Assembly: GCA_016787575.1 (NCBI GenBank)
Contig: JAEUUO010000032.1
Location: 62,001-126,000, forward strand
Direction of reading: 5' to 3'
Length of the DNA stretch: 64,000 nucleotides
Source: Saprospiraceae bacterium
GTDB lineage: Bacteria; Bacteroidota; Bacteroidia; Chitinophagales; Saprospiraceae
Shown: positions 36,392 to 44,956 of the stretch, piece after piece
Layout of the letters: each line of letters starts with the position of its first letter
Position numbering within the stretch: the stretch's first letter is position 1
Made by a program: the position numbers and the translations under genes
The notes under the pieces: model-generated
Databases searched by the model: none
The model's input: only the letters and a program-made list of their open reading frames with translations
What the model was told of the DNA's origin: nothing

Positions 36392-37382
36392 CAGACCAGT
36401 TTATAAAATGATTTGCAGGCAAGGCATGAATTAATTTTTTTCCCAGAAGTTTTTGAAAATCAGCAGCTGGTATTCCATAACCTGCAGGTTTTTTAGTTTC
36501 CAAATCTTCTTTTTGAATCGAATGGCCGATAGACAATGGATGTTTTGCTGAAAGTGATTTTCCAAACAGAGTCCTCATTTCATCAAATCGTTCTGATGAT
36601 TCCTTTAATTCAGTTTGTCCGCATGCGTTCTCAGCAAACTCAACAGATTCTACCAATTGCTTCACCTCTTCAATAGTTAAAGAAGCAATGGCATCTGGAC
36701 CAAACATGCGTTTATCAAAACAGACGTGGAATTCCAGCAATTCAGCTCCTAAGGCAACTGCACAGGTTCCCGCTGTTATCGTTCCGGAATGATCAGAATA
36801 TCCAACCGGTATACCAAAGCGTTTTTTCATTTCCGGAATTAAACTTAAACCTGTTTTATCCGGTGGACAAGGATATAAACTAGTGCATTGGAAGATGGAC
36901 AAGGGAGATTGATGTGCTTTTAAAAATTTTATAGATTTTTCCAATTCATTCCAATCACTCATCCCACTGGAAAGCAGAATGGGTTTTCCGGTTTGTGCTA
37001 TTTTATCCAGTAATAATAAATTCCCAACATCTCCAGATCCAACTTTATAGCGTTTAACATCCAGTGATTCAAGCAAATCAACTGCAGCAATTGAAAATGG
37101 ACTAGCTAAAAATTCCATATCATTTTCTTCCACATGTCTTTTAACATCCTTCCATTGTTCGAAACTAAATTCCATTCGCTTCCAATAAGCCTTTCTGGTC
37201 TTATCAACATAAGAAAATGGAATACGAAATTTTTCAAACTCACTGCTTTCAGCCTCCGCATTATGAATTTGGAATTTTATTGTTTGAACACCCGAATCTG
37301 CCAGTGCATCTATAAATGAATGCAAAATTCCCAAACTACCATCGTGTGCTTGAGCGATTTCTGCAATGAGTTGGGTCTTCAT
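36381..37382 (-). CDS. neuB: N-acetylneuraminate/nonulosonate synthase, NeuB family
   Basis: Condenses phosphoenolpyruvate with an N-acetyl-mannosamine-type sugar. 333 residues: a TIM-barrel (LIAEIAQAHDGSL, FLASPFSIAAVDLLE, KVGSGDVGNLLLL, PVGYSDHSGTITAG) and a shortened SAF/antifreeze-like C-terminal domain (SIQKEDLETKKPAGYGI). The barrel is complete. The preference for Neu, Leg or Pse cannot be read from sequence, but without legB/legC or pseB/pseC genes a sialic-type product is favoured. Confidence 0.9.
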   Translation of the reverse strand: MKTQLIAEIAQAHDGSLGILHSFIDALADSGVQTIKFQIHNAEAESSEFEKFRIPFSYVDKTRKAYWKRMEFSFEQWKDVKRHVEENDMEFLASPFSIAAVDLLESLDVKRYKVGSGDVGNLLLLDKIAQTGKPILLSSGMSDWNELEKSIKFLKAHQSPLSIFQCTSLYPCPPDKTGLSLIPEMKKRFGIPVGYSDHSGTITAGTCAVALGAELLEFHVCFDKRMFGPDAIASLTIEEVKQLVESVEFAENACGQTELKESSERFDEMRTLFGKSLSAKHPLSIGHSIQKEDLETKKPAGYGIPAADFQKLLGKKLIHALPANHFINWSDVE

Positions 37383-37388
37383 GTTTTT

Positions 37389-38324
37389 CTACTTTGCTAA
37401 AGGATGATAATCTCCAATTAAGCCTATGGCTTGTTTGTTTCTTATCTCATACACCGTTTGAATAGATGCTCTGGATTCTTCCAGTCCAAAACCCTGTCCA
37501 TTTAATATGTGCTGATAGGATAATGTATGTAAATCAGTAAAGCCTTCACTAAATTCAAATTCGGCTCCGTCAATTTCAAGACAGCGATAAGTTTTTTTAC
37601 CAGCTAAGCGAATGGAATCCGGCAAGGCATTTTCATTAATGCTTAAAAAATACCTGACGTTTGCTCGTTCGTATTCAATCAATCCTGCAACTCGGTCTTC
37701 TGTAATTAGATGAACAATATTTTGCTTGACCTCTCCAAATAACCAGGACAACAAATCATAAAAATGAACCCCAATATTTGTTGCAATTCCACCTGATTTA
37801 CTAACATCACCTTTCCAGGAGGAGTGATACCATTTTCCACGTGAAGTAATATAAATTAAATCCACCTGGTGTTTTTTGTGTGTGGATTCATTTAAAATTT
37901 TAGTTCTCAATTCAATTACTTTCGGGTGCACACGCAACTGCAATATGGTATTGACTTTATGTCCCGTTTCCGATTCCATTTCTTTTAAGGCATCAATATT
38001 CCAGGGATTCAAAACCAATGGTTTTTCACAAATGACATCGGCATCCATACGAAGTCCAAAACGGATGTGTGCATCGTGCAAATAATTGGGTGAACAAACA
38101 GATAAATAATCCATTCCTTCTCCCTTTCGTTTCAATTTATAGAGATGTCGATCAAAACGTTCAAATTCTGTAAAAAAATCTGCATCCGGAAAATAGGAAT
38201 CCATAATTCCAACGGAATCATTTTTGTCCATAGCAGCAATCAGATGGTTACCGGTCTCTCTGATTGCCTTCATATGCCTTGGCGCAACATATCCACCGGC
38301 CCCTATCAATGCAAAACGTTTCAT
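37389..38324 (-). CDS. wlbA: UDP-GlcNAcA 3-dehydrogenase, WlbA/WbpB-like
   Basis: Gfo/Idh/MocA oxidoreductase of 311 residues. The start [21 protein letters not shown] and the [10 protein letters not shown] motif follow the WlbA/WbpB pattern. It oxidises C3 of UDP-N-acetylglucosaminuronic acid, the first step toward UDP-2,3-diacetamido-glucuronic acid. Followed by an acetyltransferase (4-bp overlap) and preceding aminotransferase, which complete the trio. Substrate is inferred from these neighbours. Confidence 0.85.
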   Translation of the reverse strand: MKRFALIGAGGYVAPRHMKAIRETGNHLIAAMDKNDSVGIMDSYFPDADFFTEFERFDRHLYKLKRKGEGMDYLSVCSPNYLHDAHIRFGLRMDADVICEKPLVLNPWNIDALKEMESETGHKVNTILQLRVHPKVIELRTKILNESTHKKHQVDLIYITSRGKWYHSSWKGDVSKSGGIATNIGVHFYDLLSWLFGEVKQNIVHLITEDRVAGLIEYERANVRYFLSINENALPDSIRLAGKKTYRCLEIDGAEFEFSEGFTDLHTLSYQHILNGQGFGLEESRASIQTVYEIRNKQAIGLIGDYHPLAK

Positions 38325-38896
38325 GATATTTTTATAACTTTTCGTTCTTCTAATTTATACCGTTCGCCCGACTCCGGACATACAGCGATTCCATCATTAT
38401 TAAATTGCAATTTGTGTCCAAAAGAACTCATCCATCCAGTTTGCCTGGCAGGATTTCCAATAACCAATGCATAATCGGGTACTTCTTTGGTTACTACTGC
38501 ACCAGCACCTATGAATGCATACATGCCAATATCATTTCCACACACTATGGTTGCATTGGCTCCTATGGAAGCTCCTTTTTTTACTCTGGTTTTTAGATAC
38601 TGATCGCGACGATTTACAGCCGACCTGGGATTGATCACATTTGTAAAAACCATTGAAGGTCCTAAAAAAACATCTTCTTCACAAATAACCCCAGTATAAA
38701 TAGAAACATTGTTTTGCACTTTAACATTTTGACCCAATTCTACACCAGGTGAAATCACTACATTTTGTCCAAGATTGCAATTATTCCCAATAATACAATT
38801 TGACATTATATGAGAAAAATGCCAAATCTTGGTTCCTTCACCAATTTGACAATCAGGATCAATTACTGCCGTTGGATGAGCAAAATAGTTTGACAT
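38321..38896 (-). CDS. wlbB: N-acetyltransferase, WlbB/WbpD-like (left-handed beta-helix)
   Basis: Acetylates the 3-amino group of UDP-3-amino-GlcNAcA. 191 residues with hexapeptide repeats from 20 to 140 ([42 protein letters not shown]) and the C-terminal tail with [11 protein letters not shown] typical of WlbB. Overlaps wlbA by 4 bp and follows the aminotransferase gene by 3 bp, so translation is probably coupled. Confidence 0.88.
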   Translation of the reverse strand: MSNYFAHPTAVIDPDCQIGEGTKIWHFSHIMSNCIIGNNCNLGQNVVISPGVELGQNVKVQNNVSIYTGVICEEDVFLGPSMVFTNVINPRSAVNRRDQYLKTRVKKGASIGANATIVCGNDIGMYAFIGAGAVVTKEVPDYALVIGNPARQTGWMSSFGHKLQFNNDGIAVCPESGERYKLEERKVIKIS

Positions 38897-38899
38897 AAT

Positions 38900-40030
38900 T
38901 TAGGAAGCTAAAAAACCTTTAACGTGGTTGACAATAAAATCCATCATTTCATGTGTTAACTCTGTATGCATGGGTAAAGACAAAACCTCTTTGCACAATA
39001 ATTCTGTAACGGCTAGTTGTTGAACAGAACCTTTGAATGAATTATATGCCTTTTGCTCATAAAGTGGAACCGGATAATAAATGGCATTCGGTATTCCAAC
39101 AGAATCTAAATATGCTTTTAATACATCCCGTCTTCCATTTGTAATTCGCATCGTGTATTGATGGAAAACATGATTTGAATGTTGATTCCGGTATGGAGTA
39201 ACAATCATAGACATTTCCTTAAAAGCTGAATCGTAAAAATCAGCAACTGATTTCCTTGCTTTGGCATAGGAATCTAAATGTTTGAGTTTTACATTTAATA
39301 TTGCCGCCTGTATGGCATCCAATCTGGAATTTACACCTACGACATCGTGGTAATAACGTACGGATCCCTGACCATGATTTGCAATCATGCGAATTTGATC
39401 AGCCAATCTGTCATCGTTGGTAAATAAAGCACCTCCATCTCCATAACATCCAAGATTTTTTGAAGGAAAAAAAGAAGTACAACCAATATCTCCAATTGTC
39501 CCTGCCTTTTGTACTCTGCCGTCTGCGAAATAATAATCTGATCCAATTGCTTGTGCATTGTCTTCAACTACAAATAAGTTATATTCTTTAGCGATCGACA
39601 TGATTTCTTCCATCTGACTTGACTGGCCAAAAAGATGTACTGGAACGATTGCTTTCGTTTTTGGTCCAATGTTTTTTCTGATTTCATCCAGATTTACATT
39701 AAAATCGTCCGGATTAACATCTACCATAATGGGCACCAAGCGCAACAATGCAATCACTTCAGCAGTTGCAACATAAGTAAATGCAGGAAGAATGACCTCG
39801 TCACCTGGTTGTAAATCAAGCGCCATCAAAGCAATTTGCAAAGCATCCGTACCATTTGCACATGGGATTACGTGTTTTACATTTAAATATGTTTCAAGAT
39901 GATTTTTAAAAGCATTTACAACCGGTCCTCCAATAAAAATGCTGGAATCCAATACTTCTTGAATAGAAGTATCAATTTCCTGCTTTATTTTTTGATACTG
40001 CGTTCCCAAATCTACCATGTGCAATTTCAT
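38900..40030 (-). CDS. wlbC: DegT/DnrJ/EryC1/StrS aminotransferase, WlbC/WbpE-like
   Basis: PLP enzyme of 376 residues. It has the family cores: PCANGTDALQIALMALDL, VEDNAQAIG with the PLP-binding aspartate, and SFFPSKNLGCYGDGGA with the catalytic lysine. It transfers an amino group to C3 of the keto-sugar made by WlbA. Start MKLHMVDLGTQY is the usual WlbC start. Linked to ugd by 26 bp and to wlbB by 3 bp. Confidence 0.88.
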   Translation of the reverse strand: MKLHMVDLGTQYQKIKQEIDTSIQEVLDSSIFIGGPVVNAFKNHLETYLNVKHVIPCANGTDALQIALMALDLQPGDEVILPAFTYVATAEVIALLRLVPIMVDVNPDDFNVNLDEIRKNIGPKTKAIVPVHLFGQSSQMEEIMSIAKEYNLFVVEDNAQAIGSDYYFADGRVQKAGTIGDIGCTSFFPSKNLGCYGDGGALFTNDDRLADQIRMIANHGQGSVRYYHDVVGVNSRLDAIQAAILNVKLKHLDSYAKARKSVADFYDSAFKEMSMIVTPYRNQHSNHVFHQYTMRITNGRRDVLKAYLDSVGIPNAIYYPVPLYEQKAYNSFKGSVQQLAVTELLCKEVLSLPMHTELTHEMMDFIVNHVKGFLAS

Positions 40031-40056
40031 ACAATCGAAATTTTATTGTTTAAATT

Positions 40057-41361
40057 TTAATGTCTTCCTATACTATAATAAATAAATCCCAATTCTGCCA
40101 TTTTATGATGTTCAAAAACATTTCGGCCATCAAAAATTAATGCTTGTTTCATTCCTTTTTTCATTTTATCAAAATCTGGAGATCGAAATACATTCCATTC
40201 AGTAACCAGGGCCAAGGCGTCTGCATCCTGTATTGCATCATACATGTCCTTAGCATAATAAAGTACGTCACCGAATACTTGTCTTACGTGTTGGCTTGCT
40301 TCCGGATCATAAACACGGATACTGGCACCTGAATCCAATAAATCACTAATCATTTCCAACGCCGGGGCTTCCCTGATATCATCGGTATTGGGTTTAAATG
40401 CCAATCCCCAAAATGCTATTTTTAATCCATTTAAATTATTTTTAAAATGATTTTTAATTTTTAAACTTAGAATTTTCTTTTGCGTTTTATTTACATCCAT
40501 GACAGCTTGCAATATCCTGAATTCATACTGATGTTGCTCAGCTGTTTGATGCAATGCAGTAACATCTTTTGGAAAACAAGATCCACCGTATCCAACACCC
40601 GGAAATAAAAAGCGTTTTCCAATCCTGCTGTCACTTCCCATACCTATTCGAACCATATCAACATTGGCACCGGTTTTTTCACATAAATTGGCAATCTCGT
40701 TCATAAAGCTGATGCGCGTTGCCAAATAAGCATTAGCAGCATATTTGGTCAATTCTGCACTTCGCAGGTCCATGTGATAAATAGGATTGCCCTGTCGAAC
40801 AAATGGTTCGTACAATTCCGTCATCTTTTCACTGGCTTTTAATGAATTTGTGCCAATCACTACTCGATCTGGCTTCATAAAATCTTCCACAGCTACACCT
40901 TCACGTAAAAATTCAGGGTTTGAAACAACATCAAATAAATTTCGATCCAATTGTGAAGCCAATAGCTCACTTACTTTTTCAGCAGTACCCACTGGAACCG
41001 TACTTTTGTTTACAAGCAGGGTGTATTTTGTAATAAGTTTGGCAATGTCTGAACAAGCTTGCAATACATAACTTAAATCAGCAGCTCCGTCTGCACCCTG
41101 AGGAGTTGGTAGGGCTAGAAAGATAATTTCTGCGTGTTGTACAGCTTCATGAAGATTTGTAGTAAATTTTAATCGACCTTCTTCTGCGTTTCGTTCAAAT
41201 AATGTTTCTAGGCCTGGTTCAAATATTGGAATTTTTCCATTTTTTAGGTCCTCAACTTTTTTTGCATTGATATCTACGCATATAACCTGATTTCCTGTTT
41301 CAGAAAAACAAGTGCCGGTTACTAAGCCTACATATCCAGTTCCAATAATGCTAATATTCAT
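40057..41361 (-). CDS. ugd: UDP-glucose 6-dehydrogenase
   Basis: Oxidises UDP-glucose to UDP-glucuronic acid with two NAD. 434 residues; NAD loop MNISIIGTGYVGLVTGTCFSE is that of the UGD branch, and the catalytic cysteine lies in GVGYGGSCFPKD. Length normal. It is the second of two adjacent nucleotide-sugar dehydrogenases. The neighbouring TviB-like enzyme probably uses UDP-GlcNAc, so together they would feed glucuronic and acetamido-uronic acids into the polymer. Confidence 0.92.
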   Translation of the reverse strand: MNISIIGTGYVGLVTGTCFSETGNQVICVDINAKKVEDLKNGKIPIFEPGLETLFERNAEEGRLKFTTNLHEAVQHAEIIFLALPTPQGADGAADLSYVLQACSDIAKLITKYTLLVNKSTVPVGTAEKVSELLASQLDRNLFDVVSNPEFLREGVAVEDFMKPDRVVIGTNSLKASEKMTELYEPFVRQGNPIYHMDLRSAELTKYAANAYLATRISFMNEIANLCEKTGANVDMVRIGMGSDSRIGKRFLFPGVGYGGSCFPKDVTALHQTAEQHQYEFRILQAVMDVNKTQKKILSLKIKNHFKNNLNGLKIAFWGLAFKPNTDDIREAPALEMISDLLDSGASIRVYDPEASQHVRQVFGDVLYYAKDMYDAIQDADALALVTEWNVFRSPDFDKMKKGMKQALIFDGRNVFEHHKMAELGFIYYSIGRH

Positions 41362-41373
41362 TTCATAAGTTTA

Positions 41374-42663
41374 TCACAATCTCCAATAGGTCATGCCATT
41401 TTCCGGATTTTGATAGAGCCCTTTGAGGTCAACCAAAACAGGATCCGATTTCATTAAATTTTTAAAAAAATTGATATCCAGATTTTTGTAATCCTGGTGT
41501 GCAACAGCAACTACAACCGCATCATAATCTACATCGGGAGTTTTTTTAATTTGAATACCGTATTCGTGTCTTACTTCCTCCGGATCAGCGTAGGGATCAT
41601 TTACATCTACTTGCACCGAGTAACCGCGCAATTCGTCGTATAAATCAGCCACTTTCGAATTGCGAATATCCGATACGTTTTCTTTAAATGTAATGCCACT
41701 AATCAGTACTTTGCAATTGCTTGGGTTTTTACCTTTTCCAATTAAAAGCTGCACAAGTTTTTTTGCTATAAATGCAGGCATTCGGTCATTGATTCTTCGT
41801 CCGCTTAAAATTACTTCGGGATCGTAGCCCAGTTGTTTTGATTTATGCAACAGATAATAAGGATCAACTCCAATACAATGCCCGCCAACCAAACCGGGAG
41901 AAAATTTCAGGAAATTCCATTTGGTTCCGGCAGCTTCAAGCACTTCGTGGGTATCTATTCCCATTCTGTCAAAAATCATTGCCAGCTCATTCATAAATGA
42001 AATATTTAAATCGCGCTGGCTGTTTTCTATGACTTTTGCAGCCTCAGCTACTTTAATGCTGGATGCTTTGTAAATTCCAGCATGAATTATTTCACCATAA
42101 ACTTTTGCGATTTCTTCCAAAGCCTCCTTATCATTTCCAGATACAATTTTTAAAATAGATTCAAGTGTTCTTGATTTATCGCCCGGATTGATGCGTTCTG
42201 GTGAGTAGCCCAATTTAAAATCTTGTCCACATTTTAATTGAGATTCATACTCCAAAAGAGGTAAACAATCTTCTTCTGTACAACCGGGATACACGGTAGA
42301 TTCGTAAATTACATAATCTCCTTTCTTTAAAACTTTGCCAATGGTTTTAGATGCACCAAGAATTGGTTTTAGATCTGGTACTTTGTGTTCATCTACCGGT
42401 GTAGGGACAGCTACAATATAAAAATGGGCCTGCCGTAAAACATCTAATGAATTTGTAAATTCAATATCTGCATTTTTAAAAGCATCTGCGTTTAACTCAC
42501 GTGAAGGATCCAGGTGTTGCTTCATCATCCCAATCCGTTCTTCGTTGATATCAAATCCGATTACCTTGAATTTTTTTGCAAAGCTTAATGCCAATGGCAA
42601 TCCTACATATCCAAGTCCAATAACTGCTAATTTCTTTTCCTTATTTAATAATTCCTGATACAT
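41374..42663 (-). CDS. UDP-N-acetylglucosamine 6-dehydrogenase, TviB/WbpO/WbpA type
   Basis: Nucleotide-sugar dehydrogenase of 429 residues from the ATG at 42663 (MYQELLNKEKKLAVIGLGYVG); an upstream ATG at 42684 would overlap the regulator gene. It has GYSPERINPGDK and the catalytic cysteine in PGLVGGHCIGVDPYYL, which are hallmarks of the Vi-antigen TviB/WbpO group. Expected product is UDP-GlcNAcA (or UDP-GalNAcA), the substrate for the WlbA/B/C steps encoded downstream. Preference for GlcNAc or GalNAc is not resolved. Confidence 0.88.
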   Translation of the reverse strand: MYQELLNKEKKLAVIGLGYVGLPLALSFAKKFKVIGFDINEERIGMMKQHLDPSRELNADAFKNADIEFTNSLDVLRQAHFYIVAVPTPVDEHKVPDLKPILGASKTIGKVLKKGDYVIYESTVYPGCTEEDCLPLLEYESQLKCGQDFKLGYSPERINPGDKSRTLESILKIVSGNDKEALEEIAKVYGEIIHAGIYKASSIKVAEAAKVIENSQRDLNISFMNELAMIFDRMGIDTHEVLEAAGTKWNFLKFSPGLVGGHCIGVDPYYLLHKSKQLGYDPEVILSGRRINDRMPAFIAKKLVQLLIGKGKNPSNCKVLISGITFKENVSDIRNSKVADLYDELRGYSVQVDVNDPYADPEEVRHEYGIQIKKTPDVDYDAVVVAVAHQDYKNLDINFFKNLMKSDPVLVDLKGLYQNPENGMTYWRL

Positions 42664-42665
42664 AT

Positions 42666-43202
42666 CTAAACTTTTGCTGACCATAACAATAAAGGTGCAT
42701 CATCTTTTAAAATTTTGAGCATGGCTTTATCACTTCTGTTTTCAAAAAGCAAAAAACGAATTTTACGATGAATCAATTGTTCTACTTTATCGACTAAATG
42801 AACCAAATATTCTTTGTCGGGACGACCCATTATTATTAAATCAATAATTTCACTATCCTTGCCTTTACTAAAATCTCCGGTTAAGTAAACTTCCTCAACT
42901 GCACCCAATCGTTCTATCACTTTTTCTGTGATTTGGTCTATACCCAAATGTTTCAATAAGATATTGTGAATTTCATCAAACAATGGATGACCGGTATTTG
43001 CTTTAAAGTATTTGCGGTTACCCATATGCTCACTGGATAACAAACCTGCCTTTTCGAGTCGATTTAACTCCAATCGGATGCCATTGCTGGATTCTCCAAA
43101 TTCTGACTCGAGACTTCTTAAATATGTAGTTGTTTTACTGTTGAGAAAAAATTTCAACAATAGCTTAATTCTGGTTTTCGAAGATATTAAAACCTCAATC
43201 AT
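42666..43202 (-). CDS. Winged-helix regulator with nucleotidyltransferase-like domain
   Basis: 178 residues. Residues 1-70 form a winged-helix DNA-binding domain (LRSLESEFGESSNGIRLELNRLEKAGLL and a RKYF wing). Residues 95-165 resemble a minimal nucleotidyltransferase fold with a degenerate active site: GDFSKGKDSEIIDLIIMG in place of the usual G-S-x-A-x-G-x-x-x-x-S-D-I-D-L. A gene of this type often precedes polysaccharide genes in Bacteroidota; it probably controls this operon. The catalytic acidic pair looks altered. Two bp separate its stop from the next ATG. Confidence 0.72.
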   Translation of the reverse strand: MIEVLISSKTRIKLLLKFFLNSKTTTYLRSLESEFGESSNGIRLELNRLEKAGLLSSEHMGNRKYFKANTGHPLFDEIHNILLKHLGIDQITEKVIERLGAVEEVYLTGDFSKGKDSEIIDLIIMGRPDKEYLVHLVDKVEQLIHRKIRFLLFENRSDKAMLKILKDDAPLLLWSAKV

Positions 43203-43231
43203 ATTTGAGCAACAAAATTACTCATTATTGC

Positions 43232-44308
43232 CTAATTTTGGATACTATCCCTGTAGAATTTCTTGGTAAAAATGAACAAGGAAGCCAAGAAGATTCCATA
43301 TAATGCACCTAATATCAAGGATTTAACTAAAATCAAACGACTTCCCTTCAAGGGCAAAATGGGTAAATCAATAGCTTGTATAAAAGGAGTCTTGTGATCT
43401 AGGGCATAAGATGCAATTTCTTTGTTTTTTACTGCTTCCCCATAAATGAGCTGAAGCATTTTAATATCCTGGTCTAAAATCGTTTTTGGTACTTCTTCTT
43501 TAAGCAACCAGGTTGCCCGGTAACTATCTTTTAAGTCTGCAAGTCCATATTGCTTATTGTGAATGAGCTTACGGAGAGAATCGGTTTTTGAAACCAAATC
43601 ATCATAGGTCTGCTTTTGCTTTTCAATTGTTTTGTTGATATAAAACTGACTCATTTTAGAAAACAACCGATTTGCCAATTCATATGCCAATGTTTCATCG
43701 GTGCACTGGACAGTCAATTTCATGATGCTTGTTTTTTCACTTACCCCTGTTGTGAGCATTCCTAAAAACAGAGAATGCAATTGTTTTAAAGCAGCATTTT
43801 CAAGCCTTGAAAAAGTTTCCAGTTGCTGATGTTTAAATTGAAATCCTTTCAAAGGATTGTCAATCAAAAAATAGGCTTTAGCTCCCCATATGCCTCGCGA
43901 TTCCAATTCCTTGATGAGGTGATTTGCAATAAAATCTGACTTGCCTGACAAATTACATGAATCAAAAAAGACTTTTTCTGAAATATTCCTCGATTTACCA
44001 AGCTCCAGAATTTTCTGAAGATTGACTTCATCACCATGCGAGCCCAACAAGCCACCAAATTCACTCAATACAGCGCTGAGGCCACCTGCCTGATTCTGGT
44101 CTTCATTCAACATAAAACTTACTTCGGCCTCGTAAATTTTTGGATTTGAAATGTAAAACCATAAACCATAAAGCAACCCGGCAGTTAAAAAGGCATAACA
44201 AATATTCTTTTGTGTACGCATTTCATCCCAATATCCTCGGATATTTACAACAAGGTCTTTGAAGGTACTGTAGTCAGATGCCTGGCTCTGGGCCTTGTTT
44301 TGGTTCAT
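43232..44308 (-). CDS. Wzz/GNVR-type polysaccharide chain-length determinant
   Basis: 358 residues, two membrane segments (about 36-54 and 323-347) flanking a large periplasmic coiled-coil domain (residues 60-320). The GNVR-type C-terminal region (IYGEAVKNKEIASYAL ... PILPLKGSRLILVKSL) is recognisable. It controls polymer length, acting with a Wzy/Wzx or synthase system. It lacks the cytoplasmic tyrosine-kinase domain of BY-kinases. First gene of the 17-gene operon, behind the box at 44328. Confidence 0.85.
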   Translation of the reverse strand: MNQNKAQSQASDYSTFKDLVVNIRGYWDEMRTQKNICYAFLTAGLLYGLWFYISNPKIYEAEVSFMLNEDQNQAGGLSAVLSEFGGLLGSHGDEVNLQKILELGKSRNISEKVFFDSCNLSGKSDFIANHLIKELESRGIWGAKAYFLIDNPLKGFQFKHQQLETFSRLENAALKQLHSLFLGMLTTGVSEKTSIMKLTVQCTDETLAYELANRLFSKMSQFYINKTIEKQKQTYDDLVSKTDSLRKLIHNKQYGLADLKDSYRATWLLKEEVPKTILDQDIKMLQLIYGEAVKNKEIASYALDHKTPFIQAIDLPILPLKGSRLILVKSLILGALYGIFLASLFIFTKKFYRDSIQN

Positions 44309-44327
44309 GCATGTGATTATTCATATG

Positions 44328-44335
44328 CAAAAATA
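44328..44335 (-). promoter_or_regulatory. Candidate -7 box for the polysaccharide operon
   Basis: Minus-strand TATTTTTG matches TAnnTTTG, 20 bp before the ATG at 44308. No TTG at -33, so the strength or activator dependence is unclear. Confidence 0.4.
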
Positions 44336-44414
44336 ATTTAATTTGTAGAAGCCGGTAAATTATTTCTTAACATTGATAAGTATTCAAATTTCACCATCCA
44401 TCTTATGAATCGAA

Positions 44415-44831
44415 TCATTCGTCAGAATTTACAATGCTTCCGTAATCGATCAACAGTTCTTCTCCAACTTCTATGGTGCGAAGTGATTCAAATTCGAGGC
44501 CATCTGATACAGATTTTACATTAGGGTCTGCACTGTGATTTAAAAATAAGCTTAAATCCATAGCTTTAAACCCTTTGGCTGGTACATAATAATGACTTTC
44601 ATTAAAAAGGCAGTAGGTTTCAATCAAGCTTCTGGATGATTCCGGCAGTTCTTTCACTTCTTCAAAGCTTAATTCGACCCATTCTCCCTCTTCCTTCGAG
44701 AAGAAATCCCTGCTGGCCTTGGGAATCGTTCTGATAGCAAATACACCTATACCATGAATTGCAGAAGGCATGATCCGAACAAATGTATTTGATTGCAATT
44801 CTTTTAATAATTCAATTTTTTGTGCTGACAT
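44415..44831 (-). CDS. SET domain-containing protein
   Basis: Compact SET-domain protein of 138 residues: GIGVFAIRTIPKAS (SAM-binding start), NHSADPNV (the NHS motif) and GEELLIDYGSI (the catalytic tyrosine). Such domains methylate lysines in proteins. The pre-SET and post-SET zinc regions are absent, typical of bacterial stand-alone versions. Target unknown. It sits on the minus strand between a TPR lipoprotein gene and the polysaccharide operon with no clear link to either. Confidence 0.8.
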   Translation of the reverse strand: MSAQKIELLKELQSNTFVRIMPSAIHGIGVFAIRTIPKASRDFFSKEEGEWVELSFEEVKELPESSRSLIETYCLFNESHYYVPAKGFKAMDLSLFLNHSADPNVKSVSDGLEFESLRTIEVGEELLIDYGSIVNSDE

Positions 44832-44956
44832 GTTGCAAGAATACTAATAAGAATTGAATGATTCCAATAAAACTAAATACAGTTTTTTAAATTCGGATTT
44901 ATCAAAATTCCTACCAGTTAATACTAAAGTATAAAATTTGATTGCTTATTTGGATT

